Made by a program: the position numbers and the translations under genes
Shown here: piece after piece, positions 33,383-46,627 of the stretch
Position numbering within the stretch: position 1 is the stretch's first letter
Layout of the letters: the number at the start of each line of letters is the position of its first letter
Assembly (NCBI RefSeq): GCF_001625305.1
Contig: NW_017803954.1
Location: 565,094 to 629,093, forward strand
Length of the DNA stretch: 64,000 nt
Direction of reading: 5' to 3'
Source of the DNA: Branchiostoma belcheri
Lineage: Eukaryota > Chordata > Leptocardii > Amphioxiformes > Branchiostomatidae
Notes under the pieces: generated by a model
Databases searched by the model: none
What the model was told of the DNA's origin: nothing
The model's input: only the letters and a program-made list of their open reading frames with translations

Positions 33383-34685
33383 GTACAGATAGCGCGCCCA
33401 CTGCTTCGTGAGCGGTGATCATCCCTGTCATCGTTTTATAGGGCCACAGCAAGTCAATTCTATACCTGACATCTCCCACAGGGTCCAAATCTCATGCGAG
33501 AGCGCGAAAAAGACGGCAACAACAAAATTGAATAAATTGGCTGAATTTCCAACATAAAGACTATAGACAAATAAGAAGAATTGAATGCAGAAAACAGCAT
33601 TACAGCCATCAAGCCTTCTAGATCTATTCCTGTATTCAAGAAGTGCAGAAAGTGACATCGATACTAGTATATATATCAGTGGTAGCCTGGTATACATCTC
33701 CGGCTCAAGGGATAACTCACTAGTGCCGCCTCCACAAGTACACATAGCGTTGCCACACGCCACTTTTGTATATTTCTTGTCATATGTCATATTGAACTTC
33801 ACGAAGGGGAGCAAAATGCCTTTCTTTTTTATTGATGTTAAAACCAATGCGCGAGGATGCCGTCCGCAAAATTGCTTTGCTGTGGCCCAAGCCTTGCTCA
33901 TGTAGCGTCTAAAATACTGTTGATGCTTCCACAGCCTGGCATGTTCACATCCGTCTCCAACAATAGGCTCGTTATCATGTTTACGGCGCTTTTAGTCGAA
34001 GTCACAGCCGCTCAGAATTGCCATTTATCGCAGTGTGTTGAACAAAAACAGACATTCTTCATGCATTTCCCTTGCCGGTTGTTGTACGTGTCAATTATGA
34101 CAGTTATGTCTTTTAAAGTTATTCATAAATGCCTCAACCTCATACTTTTGTTTAGTGTGAGTGTTGATATGGAATGAGCCGTAATCAGTTGGTTTTGATT
34201 TCTGTGTGCGAGGGTCGCATGGTTGCAAGTTCATGCGATCTTCGGCTTACTGAATTCCCTCATATTCACCTCTAATTCCTACTGGCTCTCGGCCAGATTC
34301 TTAGACCCCATTTCCTGTGCCTGACCCTTTGACCTGCCATCCTGCCTTCCGATCTTCCTACCCGCGTTCTGTCAACCTACTATGTCTGTGACAAACATAC
34401 ACATAAACCCACAGCCCAGCTGCAGCCACTGAAATCAATACTTCCGTACCTTTGTCATGGACAAATACAAGTTGGCGATAGAAAGTAAGGACTAGGGGGT
34501 ATGTAGAAAAGCGGGCTCTGCCGGCGGATTCTACTCCTATCTCCTATCGATTGTGAGTGGCGTGATCATTATTAAAGTTACGGTAGTCCCGGCGGGACCT
34601 GTTTACAACCATGTATGCTTCTCATTCACGGTTATTGGTCGACCCTCACGGCTAAGGTATTCCTGAAATGACCTACTTTCTTCAG

Positions 34686-34795
34686 AAGGGAAGAAGATCG
34701 AGAGGCCACGACACACCGGGCAGCAGCACACCAGGCAAGACGCGGACGTGGGAGAGAAGGGAAGACATCCAGGGATATCGTCTGCAAGGATTTCT
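34686..34795 (+). other. Candidate orphan exon (110 bp)
   Basis: The acceptor ctactttcttcag and the donor tttct|gtaagg enclose 110 bp that are richer in purines and GC than the surroundings. One frame is open throughout (including GHDTPGSSTPGKTRTWERRE) but matches nothing I know. It may be an untranslated exon of FAM53 or a stray splice-site pair. Confidence 0.25.
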
Positions 34796-34966
34796 GTAAG
34801 GTACCGTGTTATTACTTACCGTCATTGTGATGTTCTCACTCGGTTGTGTGAACATGCATTTGATCAAGAACTCGTTTTATTTGTGGCCTTTTCATTTCTC
34901 TAATAATCGTGACATGGTGCGTAACTGAGGGATATTGTACTAGTTGAAGTCGAAAGCGCTGTCTTT

Positions 34967-34991
34967 CATTTATTTATTTATTTATTTATTT
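34967..34991. repeat. (ATTT)n microsatellite
   Basis: Six uninterrupted ATTT/TTTA units. It could be the remains of a retroelement tail or simple slippage. Confidence 0.9.
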
Positions 34992-35419
34992 CAACTTTGT
35001 CACAAGGACAGGGGGAACAGGCAGATGCCTTTTCCACGTCCCCACGCCCGTCTTTGGACGCTGTCATATCAGAACATGTTATACATGTCGATATCTTGTA
35101 GCATAGAACACTTTCTCATTTGTCCTTTCTACAACCTATAACTCCTTTCTTTGTCCTAAAGTAATGGTCATCATTGACGATGCTTGTATCTCGATCATCA
35201 GTGGTTGATTGTGGCGAAACGATTTGTTGTTTCGCATAACCGGTGAATCGCATTACGTATACACAATCAGGTTTGTACAAGCTGCGTAAGATCGGACTCC
35301 GAGACTGTAAGGTTTGCTTCACTCACACCGGGACGGACCCTTACTGTCTTTTCACTCAATCGGTCTGATGAGGTGTGGCTCTTTCTCAAACACAGGACCG
35401 CCAACTTAACGGAGTCTAA

Positions 35420-35560
35420 TTGAAGCTAGGTACTAGAGTACCCATTTTCACCTGAGTTGAGTGAGGAAATAGGTTTAAAGTGCTTCTCCCAGGGGCATTG
35501 GGGCCTGCTAGAGATCGAACCCCTAACCAGAAGACCACTTTGCCACCGAGCGATATAGGG
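35420..35560 (-). mobile_element. tRNA-derived SINE
   Basis: On the - strand there is an A-box-like TGGCAAAGTGG (35545-35535) and a B-box-like GGGGTTCGATCTC (35523-35511). These are followed by a non-tRNA body containing gggagaagcacttta, cctatttcctcactcaac and tcaggtgaaaatggg. The A-B spacing is short, so the tRNA head is degenerate. The body resembles SINEs common in invertebrate deuterostomes. Confidence 0.6.
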
Positions 35561-36377
35561 AGAAAGACATAGAAATGGAGACGGAGGGAGAGAAAGCTAG
35601 AAGACAACGCATAGAGCACAGGGAAGCAGTGAGAGAGCCTTTGCACATTGAGCTGCCATTTAGCAACGCCAGGATGATGACTGGGAGCGGCTGCGGCACG
35701 CTTTCAGAGGACCAACCATAAAGCTTCCTTGGTTTACAACTGTCCTCTGATGTTATTTCCCTGGCCCGTAACTTATTTCCAAGTCATGATGGCCAAGTAA
35801 TCCCTTTAATTCCGAACCTCCGCAACTCATCAATTTGGAAAGGTTCTGTATCAAAGACGCCATCAGATGATACCTGTTCAAGGTTGCCGGGGCTCTCTGG
35901 TGACTTCCCTAATTTTCTAAACGAGCTCTCCAAGCGCTAGCGAGAAGTAAGTGTACATTGCCAGGGAGGTGATGATCTGCAACTGTGACAGAAAACGGCA
36001 CACGAGGCAGAGTGATACATGGCTCATCAGAGCATCAAATGTTGAGATTACATATATCACGATATCATGCTGACATCAGTATGCCCCATGTTTAGCTGTT
36101 GGATGGTCAGATACTTAACAAGCACCAAAACATTGCGGCAAGAATTTATTTTGCGACTGTGAACGAGGTGCTGTGTATACGTGGAGTAGCTTATTAGAAT
36201 AACCTGATATTTTGTAGTTAACGGTACGGCATGCAATTACAGAAACATGATTCTTTATTTGCGAAATGGGACTATTCAAGTGACGTTTGTCACTACCGGT
36301 GCATCATTTGCAGCCTCGATCAGCGCGCTCATGAGAACACCGTGAATTTGCCTAATGCGATCTAACACACAGCATAC

Positions 36378-36445
36378 GTGGCCTAATGATCATTAGCAAC
36401 CCTGCTCAGCTCCTGGATTTTAAAGTCGTGAGTTCGAATTCCCAC
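36378..36445 (+). other. tRNA-Arg-like fragment, probably a pseudogene or SINE head
   Basis: GTGGCCTAATGATCATTAGC resembles the A-box/D-arm of tRNA-Arg, and GAGTTCGAATTCCCAC the T-arm/B-box. The flanking acceptor-stem halves do not pair and the anticodon arm is not recognisable, so this is not a functional tRNA gene. Confidence 0.35.
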
Positions 36446-36949
36446 TGATATCGCTCATCCGGCCTAGGTGTATGCTAGCACTGCGGGAACCTAATTTCCA
36501 ATTAGATGTCGATGTTTTGTGTAAAATAAACAGAGACAAGCAAACTCTCTGACGCCTTACAATTAGACATCTGTTCCATGGCCATCTTTAATCACATAGG
36601 ACCGGATATCGTCCATTGCACTTGTTGAAACGTGTAAGGGAACAATACGACCAACGGGAAAAGAGATTTCGTAAATGTACAATTCCACCTGCCCTCGAGG
36701 ATTCGTCAAAACCGACCTAGCCACGCTTACCTTTTAGGTGCCCTTGGGAGGGAAGAAAATAGGTCGAAGTGGATTGAAGTTCACAAGGTGGAATCTAAAC
36801 CGCGTAAGAGCACTAATTCTCTACAAACTGATTGCCAGCCGGTCAAATATACAGGTCTTTATGGGCCTGCTTAAGACGCAAAGCTGCCTCTTCTTTTTAT
36901 TGCGCCATTCACCGCCGACCCGTCTCCAAATTTATTTTTGCTTTCAGCC

Positions 36950-37160
36950 TATGACGTCCAGGCGTTATCTCCTCTGAAACCCGCGCTTAGCGGCTGTCCG
37001 ATTCCCGCGCTTTTCGCGGCCCTTCATTGATCCCGCCCACGCCGCGCAGGGAGAATCTCATTCATAAAACACGGCCGACGGTCGACCTGGAGCCCATCAA
37101 GGCCCCGCTTTGGATGTACGTCACGATCGGCCGTCAGTAGAAATCTCAGATAGCGAGTTG
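36950..37160. promoter_or_regulatory. CpG-rich non-coding block
   Basis: A distinctly GC- and CpG-rich stretch (cccgcgcttagcgg, ttcgcggcccttc, cccacgccgcgcag, ggccgacggtcgacc) lies in an AT-rich neighbourhood with no long open frame. It could be a promoter, an enhancer or a relic; no transcript is apparent. Confidence 0.3.
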
Positions 37161-39155
37161 GGGGGCTCATCATTGCCCTGGCTTGATGGAACGGTGCATC
37201 AGATGCTGGCTGACATCAATCTTCCCTCTGGGGCCGAGCAGTCAACCTCCGGATGATTTTTCTTTTTCTTCTTTTACACTTTGCATTGCCCTTGTACTTG
37301 ACCTTTTGGGCGTCTGAGCGAGCACTGACGAAATGCATTCTATGTTCTTTAATTTTTATTTCAACCTCACTCTATTTCGGATTACTCTCTTTTTCTTCCT
37401 CGTTGTTGTAAAGGGATATTGGATAATTTGCAGACATACTTTCATGTCCGCTTCATGTCTCTGCGATAGTATGCAGTTTGAACTTTATACGCATGGTGGC
37501 GCTCAAAGTGGACCGTAATTTCCCTAGCTGACTGATCAACGCAAGCGTATCCCGTGAAACAGGTGCGCTTGAGAGACTCCGTCTCTGACTCGCTCTGGAC
37601 ATCGGCCCCACGAACACCGGGAGTTCTCTGTGCGATCAGCGTCCTTCACACGTACTAGACATTAAGTTCTTGCCTGCCTGTAATCTCCGTTGTTGTCACA
37701 CCGTCACGTCGTTCGGTACACTCCACATTCTACACGTTCTGCGTGCCATTATGACTCGGGCACGTACGCCATGCACACCTGAGCGGGTGATGGGCCCGGG
37801 GTCGCGCGCCTTTTAACGCCCTTCATTCATGTGGTGATTTCAAGCACGCACGTCCGGATCCCTGCTCGGAAAATGTTCAGAATAACAATACACCCAAACG
37901 TCCGTGGTTAGCGCCAGGAAACCAAGACTTCTGTCATAATAATGATGATTTACGGCAACGGCAACGTCGTCCTCAATATATAAAGGAGGTCTTTCTTTAA
38001 CCTCCTTGTCCTTACGAAGAAGCCCAGTAGACTTGACTTTCCTTCAGCAACATCATTCCACACCCTACCAATTGTTCTTCAATTGAGGATCATTGAAACG
38101 AATCTCAGCATGTCCACCTGTACAATGTAACGTCCTTGCATATATTTTGTGCAAATAGCGTTTGAGGTCATGTTATACATTTTTACAAACAAAATCACCG
38201 CTTCTGCCGAAAGAAGTCCCCGCCTCTTGTTGAAAGGAATGGTCAGGGGGTATTCGGAGGCCTTTTACCACGGAAAACTCATGCCTATAAGCTAACCGCA
38301 TTTTATCACGTTTGAGCAAGGAGTTAAATGAGAGTGCCCACCTGTATCATTAAATCCCCCGACCAGTTTGTCAATTAAGCTCAACTACTAGTAGTAGTCT
38401 GATTCTTTTCACAGTCCGCGAAGATGATTGCATTCATAATTGTAGTGTATGTGGTTCGCTTCTGTATTACTCTATATTATATAAAGCGAGATATAGAGGC
38501 ATCAACCTGCGTAAAAAATCATCCTGAATCCACAAAGACGTTTGCCAGTGATTTTAATAGCTGAGTTATTCCAGGTGTGCGCCGACTCCACAAGCGCCGT
38601 TCTGCCGACCGGTCTCACGGCATATTTACATACTGTCCCATCTATTTGCTTCTAACTAAATGGCAGCAAGTAAAGAGGAATGGCTGAGAGCGTTTCAATC
38701 ACTAGCACCACCCCAGTTTCCCAGCGACGGGGTCATGCGTGCCTGTTCCCCATTGATTTTTCGTTGTTGGCAAAGCGCCAGCTATGCGTGGGGGAGGGGT
38801 ATCCCTCAAACTCCATGGTGTCGATTTCACGAAAGCCCCCCAAAACTTGACAATGAATGTGCAAAAACACCGGGTGTTGTTAAGTTTGACATTCCTCTCC
38901 CAATTACAATGCTTAAAACCTGCCCTGTCCGCCCTCCCTTCTGTATTAGTTGTTCAAACCGTAAGGGAGGAGCTCGGTGTTTTGAGACTGTCCCTGGCCC
39001 GGGTCCATAAATAAAGCCATGATTGCGTATGCTTCCATTTCACGTGGGTGAAAGAGGCGGTAAACACGCTGCCCGATCAACTTTCCCTCCAACGCCACCA
39101 CAGCTGATCGTTCGATTTCCAAACAACATCCTCGCAGCTAAACCAATATATCAAT

Positions 39156-39575
39156 NNNNNNNNNNNNNNNNNNNNNNNNNNNNNNNNNNNNNNNNNNNNN
39201 NNNNNNNNNNNNNNNNNNNNNNNNNNNNNNNNNNNNNNNNNNNNNNNNNNNNNNNNNNNNNNNNNNNNNNNNNNNNNNNNNNNNNNNNNNNNNNNNNNNN
39301 NNNNNNNNNNNNNNNNNNNNNNNNNNNNNNNNNNNNNNNNNNNNNNNNNNNNNNNNNNNNNNNNNNNNNNNNNNNNNNNNNNNNNNNNNNNNNNNNNNNN
39401 NNNNNNNNNNNNNNNNNNNNNNNNNNNNNNNNNNNNNNNNNNNNNNNNNNNNNNNNNNNNNNNNNNNNNNNNNNNNNNNNNNNNNNNNNNNNNNNNNNNN
39501 NNNNNNNNNNNNNNNNNNNNNNNNNNNNNNNNNNNNNNNNNNNNNNNNNNNNNNNNNNNNNNNNNNNNNNNNNNN
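39156..39575. other. Assembly gap (420 N)
   Basis: An uninterrupted run of N. Apparent open frames crossing it are artefacts. Confidence 0.99.
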
Positions 39576-41330
39576 GGCACTATGTGGCCGTGGCATTTTT
39601 TCGCGGGCAATACAAATAATTTATGATCGATACGATGTTGCAAATGTGAGGAAAATTATTTTCCATTCTGTATTATAAATCGTGCATCTGTTCGTGATTG
39701 GAGGCAGAAACCAGAACTGTTCGGTTGTGCCTTCGCACGGACTGATCTGGTAGGTGTACTTTACGTAAATCTGTCCTTTTTTGTGTTATGCCAGTGTCAA
39801 TTTCTGTATGGGACGGGTCGATTTCTGTGTGATCAGCTGCACGGTTCTGGGTTCTTTCGTCGTATTTTCCGTTTTGTCATTTACAAGATTTGAACGGCAC
39901 TTGATTCGAAGATCAAGAGAGCTTGTCAAACTGTAAGAAGGTCGAGTGTTGGCAGAGAGCGGACAGATGTATGCAGAGGTCAGACCTAAGGAGGGGGAGG
40001 GGGTTCGTCAAGGGTCGGGTTTTGTCGTATCATCGACGTTTTCCTGGTTTCCCCCCACCTTGGACAAATCTTAGAAATATATGGAGCCTTCTACAAAGCT
40101 TGTACTCGATGTATTCGGCTTCTGTGCATTGTTTTTCACCAGAAGGGCATATGGTGGGCATGGAAGTGTTTCGTGCCAGATCGTTTGCACTGCGGCATTT
40201 GGATGGTGCAGGGGGATTTAAAAAAAGTGAAGCATGGACTGCATGGTTCAGTCGGTTGCACCCTTTTCCCACATCATAAATATCTATTCTAGACCAAGTG
40301 CCCATCCCAGGTTATAATGACCGGCCAGTATTTGAGAGATTGCAGTTTTGAGTCATTTATTTGGAAGAGTGATATCTTGTATTTTGTTCAGATGTTCTCC
40401 TTACAGTATACTGTAGTACACATACGTTACAGACTACATCACCTTAAATGTAGTGGGAAAACGACAGGGACATAAATGCTGTCAAAATTTCCATGTTCTG
40501 ATAGTCACGGTCCATTGTGTTGGGTTTTCGCTGGAGGATATAATCAACCAGTGTGGCGTGACAGGGATGCACGATACGACGTGTAGTGTTTGTTTGAGGT
40601 TGGCCTCTCCCGTTTGTACGGGCTACGCAAACCCCTTCAACAAATGTTACAACAGTCCGTGTAGATTTTGCACCTCCATTCAAACTGTTCACATGATGCT
40701 GGGGCCTCCATTGTTTGAAAATTGCAAAGGGCTCTCATCTCTGCTTCACAGAAGCCTGGAGCAACCTCAGAATCCTCTTTGTATCGGATTTCCAATGTGT
40801 GGGGCCTTCCATATTCATTCAGGGATCAGCGATGTATGTGCTAGGCCAGGTTTTTTGTCATAGCAATGATCAAGGTATTCAGTAACACGTCCAGGGACCG
40901 TCTGTATCCCCATATCTGTTCTGTCGCCTTTAAATCTCGCTCCTTTCTTAGTTATGTCTGTATCATGAGACGCTGTTCAAAGACAATGTGGAGTCTTTGT
41001 TTGTGTTGTTTGCATTGCATTGATATCTGTTCTAACCATCAACATGACTTCTCGCAGACTAGTAAATCTTGGTATTCAGTTTTTCCAGACAGAAACAAGA
41101 GGAAAGAGCTGTCTCAGCCACATAAATGTCATATGTCATGTCTGCTTTTAAATTCACTTTCCGTAATATTATCAGCAGCTAGGCCTACCATGAATATTAT
41201 GAAGATGATTGTGTGTGTGTGTGTACCATGATCTACTACTAGTATTTGGCACTCCTGATGGAAACTTCATAATGCAGTACAGAATGATCTGGTTAAATCA
41301 TTCTAGTCTGTTAAACAAACTCTCACTATC

Positions 41331-41469
41331 CAGGGCTTAATTTAGCCCCCCTCCCACTAGATGCCTGACTAGTGGGAGGGGTGCTTAGAAGTGGTGATTT
41401 TAGTCAGGCTAAATCATTCTAGTCATCAGCAGAATTCATCAGAGTTATTAGAACAAATATTGAGCCCTG
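41331..41469. repeat. Candidate small inverted-terminus element with a hairpin
   Basis: The sequence starts cagggcttaat and ends attgagccctg, a weak 11-13 bp terminal inverted repeat. It contains a perfect hairpin CCCCTCCCACTAG / CTAGTGGGAGGGG at 41348-41381. No clear target duplication is seen, so the element call is tentative. The hairpin itself is certain. Confidence 0.4.
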
Positions 41470-44400
41470 CTTTACTGGAAGAATGGCATTTATCATGGCA
41501 CAATCCATCTCATCCTCCCCTGTATGGTGTAGAATTTCCAATCAGAAGTGGAAATCTACCAGGAGCTTTGAGTTCACAGACCTGTCTAATCTGGCTTAGG
41601 ATTGTGGGGAAAACTGCAAATGTAGTCCCCATGGCCAGAAGGCATTTATCTTGGCCAAGGGCATGGCTGAGTTACTTTAGAGAGAGGATTCAAGTCAAAC
41701 TTACTGGAACAAGCCTCAGATTGCAGGCACAAATGCCAGCATCAGAAGATGATGAAGCATTTCCTCTGGAGTATTTGTCAACCTGTGGGTCACACCAGGA
41801 AATGAAGCCCAGATGGAGGATAAATGGGTGGTTTGAAGCTGAGCATGACAATATACTACAGGCTTGGACATGCTATCTGTATTTCTATCTTTTCTTGTCA
41901 TCATGTGCCAGATGACTATGTCTTTGGAGTACATGTGATTACAGGTTGTGTAGCAAACACCTGTGAGGTTTATAATGCAAACTGGGTTCGTATCATACAT
42001 ACTAGTATGTCATCTAAGAATGTATTTTCCCTGTGGCAGTAACTAACACAGCTTCAAGCCCTGAAATTAAGCCGAATAATCCTGGGTTAGTCGTTGAACG
42101 CTGTTGTTTCTTCTGTCATTGAGAGGCATGTTGATTAGGTGAGGTCCCTTTGGTGAGGCCCCTTTTGATGAATCTGATACTCTCTCAGTGTTTCCTGTGT
42201 ATTTTTGCATGTGATCATAAGGGCTTTTCACTGCCGAGAAAGGCGAAACCTGCATATGGAGACAAAGAGTTTGGGCAAGGTCATTTTGTACATTGTTTCT
42301 CCTTTGTTCGTAGCCATAGTGAATGAGTCTTTGCGTCGACCCTCGCTGGAGTCCTGCTGCCAGCCCCAGGCATGTGGACCTCTGTGCGTGTAATGGCTGC
42401 AGCTGTCTCCCTCCTCATTATCATGGTTGATCACATACATCTCTACTTACCGCCTTTCAACAATCCTCCCTCACCACACACCAACCAGGGCACCCAGGGA
42501 ACTTTGCTGGAGTTTATCTTTGACTGTGTGTTGTCCTGCAATGACAAAGAGGGTGCTATGGTGTTTCAATCCATCTTTTTTCTCAATGAGAGATAGCGTT
42601 GGTGCTATATAAAGCTGTTATCACAATATGGCACACCTTCTGTAAATGTACTGGTTATCAGGCTCTCCTGGCATGGTAGTGGTCCCTGAAGTGTATCACC
42701 TTCCTGAGTAGTGCCAAGGCAGGGCTGCTTCTGTTTACTTAGTGGTCCTTACAAGTTTAATGCTGTTGTTGGCTTCAGGTCTGGCTTACAAATGAGGCAT
42801 ATGCAGTACCTTGTTTCCAAGCAGATGTTGGGAAGGTCTCACATTTTCTGACAGACCCATTATTTCTTTCCATTTGAAATTTTTTTTAAGAATTCTGGTT
42901 ATTTACAGGGAAATGCTATTTTTTCCCTGACACTTTCTTAGAGACTAAAAAAATAATTATAAAATATCCTGGAGCACCCAAGAAGCTGCAGATCCCTTGG
43001 CTGGATGTTGGGGGCATAGGTGTGAAAACCTGATTTTAAGACAAAATAAAATGTATCTGGTCCCCACAATGATTGGAAGGTGTAATTCTAGTACAGACTA
43101 TTATTTCCAAAGCTGCACATACTTCCATGTTGTTATTCAATTTTTTATTTTATTAAAACCTTTAAAGCTCTTATGCATAAGTGTAAGCCATTCTTCCAGC
43201 AGCTTATAAACTTTTGTGGTTGTCATTGGTATACAATGTGCTTCAGAAGTATATCAGAAGTACTTGTCAAGCCTGTGCACTAATATTACACAGGGAAGGT
43301 CAACACAATCCCTCACCAAATTCCTCAAACACCTCTATTGTCATAATCAGATTCTGTTCAGCCCAACTTTGGAACGTGCAGTTACTTTTATTAATCCTCC
43401 TTTTATGCCGGCTCTTTCTCTGGCCCGGCTCGGTTGTTTCAACAGTATTTAAAGGGTTGCAGGGACAACAAGGTTCAAATTCCAGTTTGAAGTCTCCCAG
43501 TCCGGCCAGCTGTTTGGTGAGCCAGCGAGCTGGCTTTGTGTTGTTGTCTGGAAACGTTTCCATGCTCGGGTGGCATCAGGCAATTACCTGGGAATGATTG
43601 ACATTTCCATACACCTTGAGTTGCCGGATCCTCAATTGGAGGGGAAGCAAAGAATTGTGAAGAAAGTTTGCCCAGTCTTTTAACCAGAAGGTTTGTCTGG
43701 GAAGTGGGTGGGAAGTTGTCAAGAGTTGTTTTCTGCAATGTTTCCTCTCAATCAACACACAGTTTAAAGGGAAGTTTTTGCAAGAGTCCAAGTAGACAGT
43801 CCATGATTTAATTATGCACCAGGTCTGGTTTGTTATTGTTACCTTCTCAGATCCACAAGGCAGATTATGTTTCCATACTTCATTATTTGTTTGTTATTAG
43901 GTTGGTTGGTGTGTCAGTGTCTACAACAACTGAAATGAATTTGAATGGTATTTTTAGGATAGGTTACAATCAGGCCTGGGCACAATGTATAATTGGCTTA
44001 AAAACATACTGTACATCATAAAACTGTGGGGACCTCCACTGGAAATTTATGTCATGCAAATATGTCTTCCTTGTATGATTACTGTCATACAGAATTGTTC
44101 CAACCATGAATTTAAAACACTGAAAACCTCCCTTTCCCTCCTACTGAGAAGTGAAGCCAATGCGAAAGTTACACCTTTACAGTTACCAATCATTTCAATG
44201 CAGGATACGGTAGTGTAAGGCAAATGCTGACAGTCTGCAGGGGTCCAAATTAACTTTGTATAGGATGTGCCCTACTGATAACTTCTGTTTTAAATGTGCA
44301 GCTGAACATACTACCATCCTGATATAAGTAATAACAACCAACCCCTCTAATATATATAGTATACCAGTGTTGCCAGTTGCATTTGTTATGTAAATTTTGT

Positions 44401-46274
44401 AAATTTCTCAGTGTTGCTGGTCTTAGGGTTAGTATATGACTATGGCTACTGACACCACAAAAGTCCCACAATTTACTGTTCATGGCATCATCACTATGAG
44501 TATACAAGAGACATTACTGCCTCCCAGGTCATGCCCTTTCAGCACTGCATGGACTGAATCAGCCACAGTCAAGAGACTGTGGCTTTGGATTGAATGATGT
44601 TTCCTGCATCCTCAAGTGCTAATTATGATGTTGACGTAATATACTAGTGTTGAAAAAGGTCCTTATCTTTCAATTTTACATTTATTCAAATTATTGGTTG
44701 AATTTGTTTATACCTAGTTGCTTCCCAACTAGCTCCCACAAAAGGTTTGGCATGAATTTGCAATTCTTTTATATGGGGTTAGGGAGCAGGGGAAGGTTAT
44801 AACTTATCATAGATAGCATCCAGTTTTTCAAGACTGTCCTAAATCATGTAGATTAGCTATGATTCGGATATTGGAAAGCGAAGTTCTACAAAGTAGAATA
44901 ATTAACAGCGTCTTTTCTACACAGTGTACATTGTGTATCCTTATGTGTTTGTCTTCATGTGTTAACGTTCAAGCCCAAAAAAGTGATGTTGTTGACTGAC
45001 TGTGACCAGGGCTAGTTTGTTATTGCCAGTGAACCCTCATGCCCTTGACCCCTTTCCCAGAGGTCACATTCTGGGGTTGTCCTGCCTGTCTGCAGCCTTC
45101 CGTTATATCCTGGCAACCTTGTGTTAGTAATTAGCTTGTGCACATCAGCACGGGAGGGTTATTGTATGGCCAGGTAAGGCAGGGAAGGGGTTAATAACCT
45201 TCTACATGCATTTTGAAAATTAGCGCAATGTTTTCATTGAAGTGTTCATTTTCATGAGAAGACTAAATTTCCACTTTCGTGAAAGAAAGTCATATGGATT
45301 CAAATTACCCCAAAATAGTGGCATAATATTGAGCTGTATGGGTTTGTTTACACCAGTCAAAAAGGGTCCACACTAGGTATTTCCTTTGCTGGTAGACCCA
45401 CTATTTCAAGAATATAAGATATTAATGAAATTACATTGTAAGTGACAAAATGTCTTTCTGAAGTGTGAGAAATAGAGTAAGTGATGACATTTTAAATTCT
45501 TAAATAGAAAATGTTCAGTTTTGGCAGGTCATTTGAAATTGCTCTGCCACAGGCCATATTGTTTGGCAGTTTGACAACTAACCAGCTTGACAAGGATGCT
45601 TTGGTCTCCAGGAACATTACGCCACTCTCAGATACACTTAAAAAAGTTTGAGCTATTTCAATTGCTTTTGATTCCGCCATACGACAGGAAGCCCTGGTCA
45701 GTCTTTTTTATATCCTCCGTCTTCCTTCACATTTTCTCTTTTCGTTTTGAAGCATTTCACCACTCCTGCTTCACAATTACTGAACAGGTGTGCATCAGAG
45801 CTGTGTTACTATGATAGTCTGAGCAATAGTCCTTAACCTTTTGTCTAACCAGCTGGTGTTGTTCCTCCTTGGCACGTAGCCAGGTACAGTCAGTGAGATC
45901 CCTGTCAGTCTCTGTGAGTTTTTGACAGGATCTATAAACTGCAACATGAAAGTCTTGGACAACAGTTGCTATCCTTACTAAGAATCTGTGCAGTACTGTG
46001 CAGTGTATTGACAGAATGAGTGTCGGACATTGTGATGTTTGCTCATTGTGGGTTGCTTGGACATGTTTTGATATGGCTGACGGTGTCAATGTCCTATCAG
46101 GCATGGTTCAAATAAGCCTGAAGCTGTTCTACTTTGGGAAATTATGGGAGTGTCCGAATTTGATCATCATCCAAATGGCTGTTGCAAATATAAGGTTTGG
46201 GCCCGCAGCAGCTATTTCTTTGGCCAATTTTGATAGATCATCACACCTTTTGAATTTAACTTTATTGAAAGGGT

Positions 46275-46515
46275 CGCCTCATTTACATAAATAATGCAAA
46301 AATGCCACAATGGCCTTCATTGCGAAGACTTTCAGACTTTGGCAACATGTGTTATTTGGTTAGTCAGTTTGAGATTACTAGATTAAGATCATTAATTGAT
46401 ATAATTTATGCAAATGAGGACCATTTGCATAATCAATGTACTATTTGCATAATCAATGACAAACCTTAAGAATACCGGTAGGTGTGAAGTATGAGGTTCC
46501 AGAAGTGATTTATTT
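46275..46515. repeat. Diverged interspersed repeat, second copy
   Basis: Similar to about 32866-33120 in the same orientation. The clearest shared part is gatcattaattgatataatt followed by atttgcataatcaatg. It contains two octamer-like atttgcat strings. Confidence 0.5.
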
Positions 46516-46627
46516 CACTGCCACTTTTCAGTAACTTTTGGTCTTTTGGCTTTGTTCATGTACTCTGCACTTATGTGCTGTTGAAGGTGTAAGAAGTGCT
46601 AATGATTGCTTGTCTGCCCATCCTCAG

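Larger units (their letters stand above)
33383..39155. other. Non-coding stretch, otherwise featureless
   Basis: Apart from the entries listed separately, no gene is recognised. Open frames here (for example 33428-33901 on the - strand and 38660-39010 on the + strand) show no domain, codon bias or supporting splice pattern. A TATATAAAGG next to an aaggaggt/acctcctt hairpin occurs at about 37976-38008. A half copy of the TAGCCTGG arm is at about 33683-33702. Confidence 0.5.
39576..46627. other. Non-coding stretch upstream of FAM53
   Basis: No convincing gene. The longest open frame (41391-41915, 174 codons) has no ATG at its start and no recognisable motif. A perfect 13-bp hairpin lies at 41348-41381 and a diverged repeat at about 46275-46515. 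The stretch may be FAM53 5' intron or intergenic. Confidence 0.5.

Noticed and set aside
33428..33901. 157-codon reverse-strand open frame with hydrophobic stretches
   Set aside because: No family resemblance, it includes a fragment of a TAGCCTGG-type repeat arm, and it has no promoter or splice context.
36378..36445. Functional tRNA-Arg gene
   Set aside because: D-arm and T-arm strings are recognisable but the acceptor stem does not pair and the anticodon arm is missing.
39023..39643. Long open frames on both strands across 39156-39575
   Set aside because: They are made of the N gap; the real sequence on either side has no coding features.
41391..41915. 174-codon open frame on the + strand
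   Set aside because: It starts at GTG without an ATG, has no recognisable motif or splice support, and lies among repeats. Chance is the best explanation.
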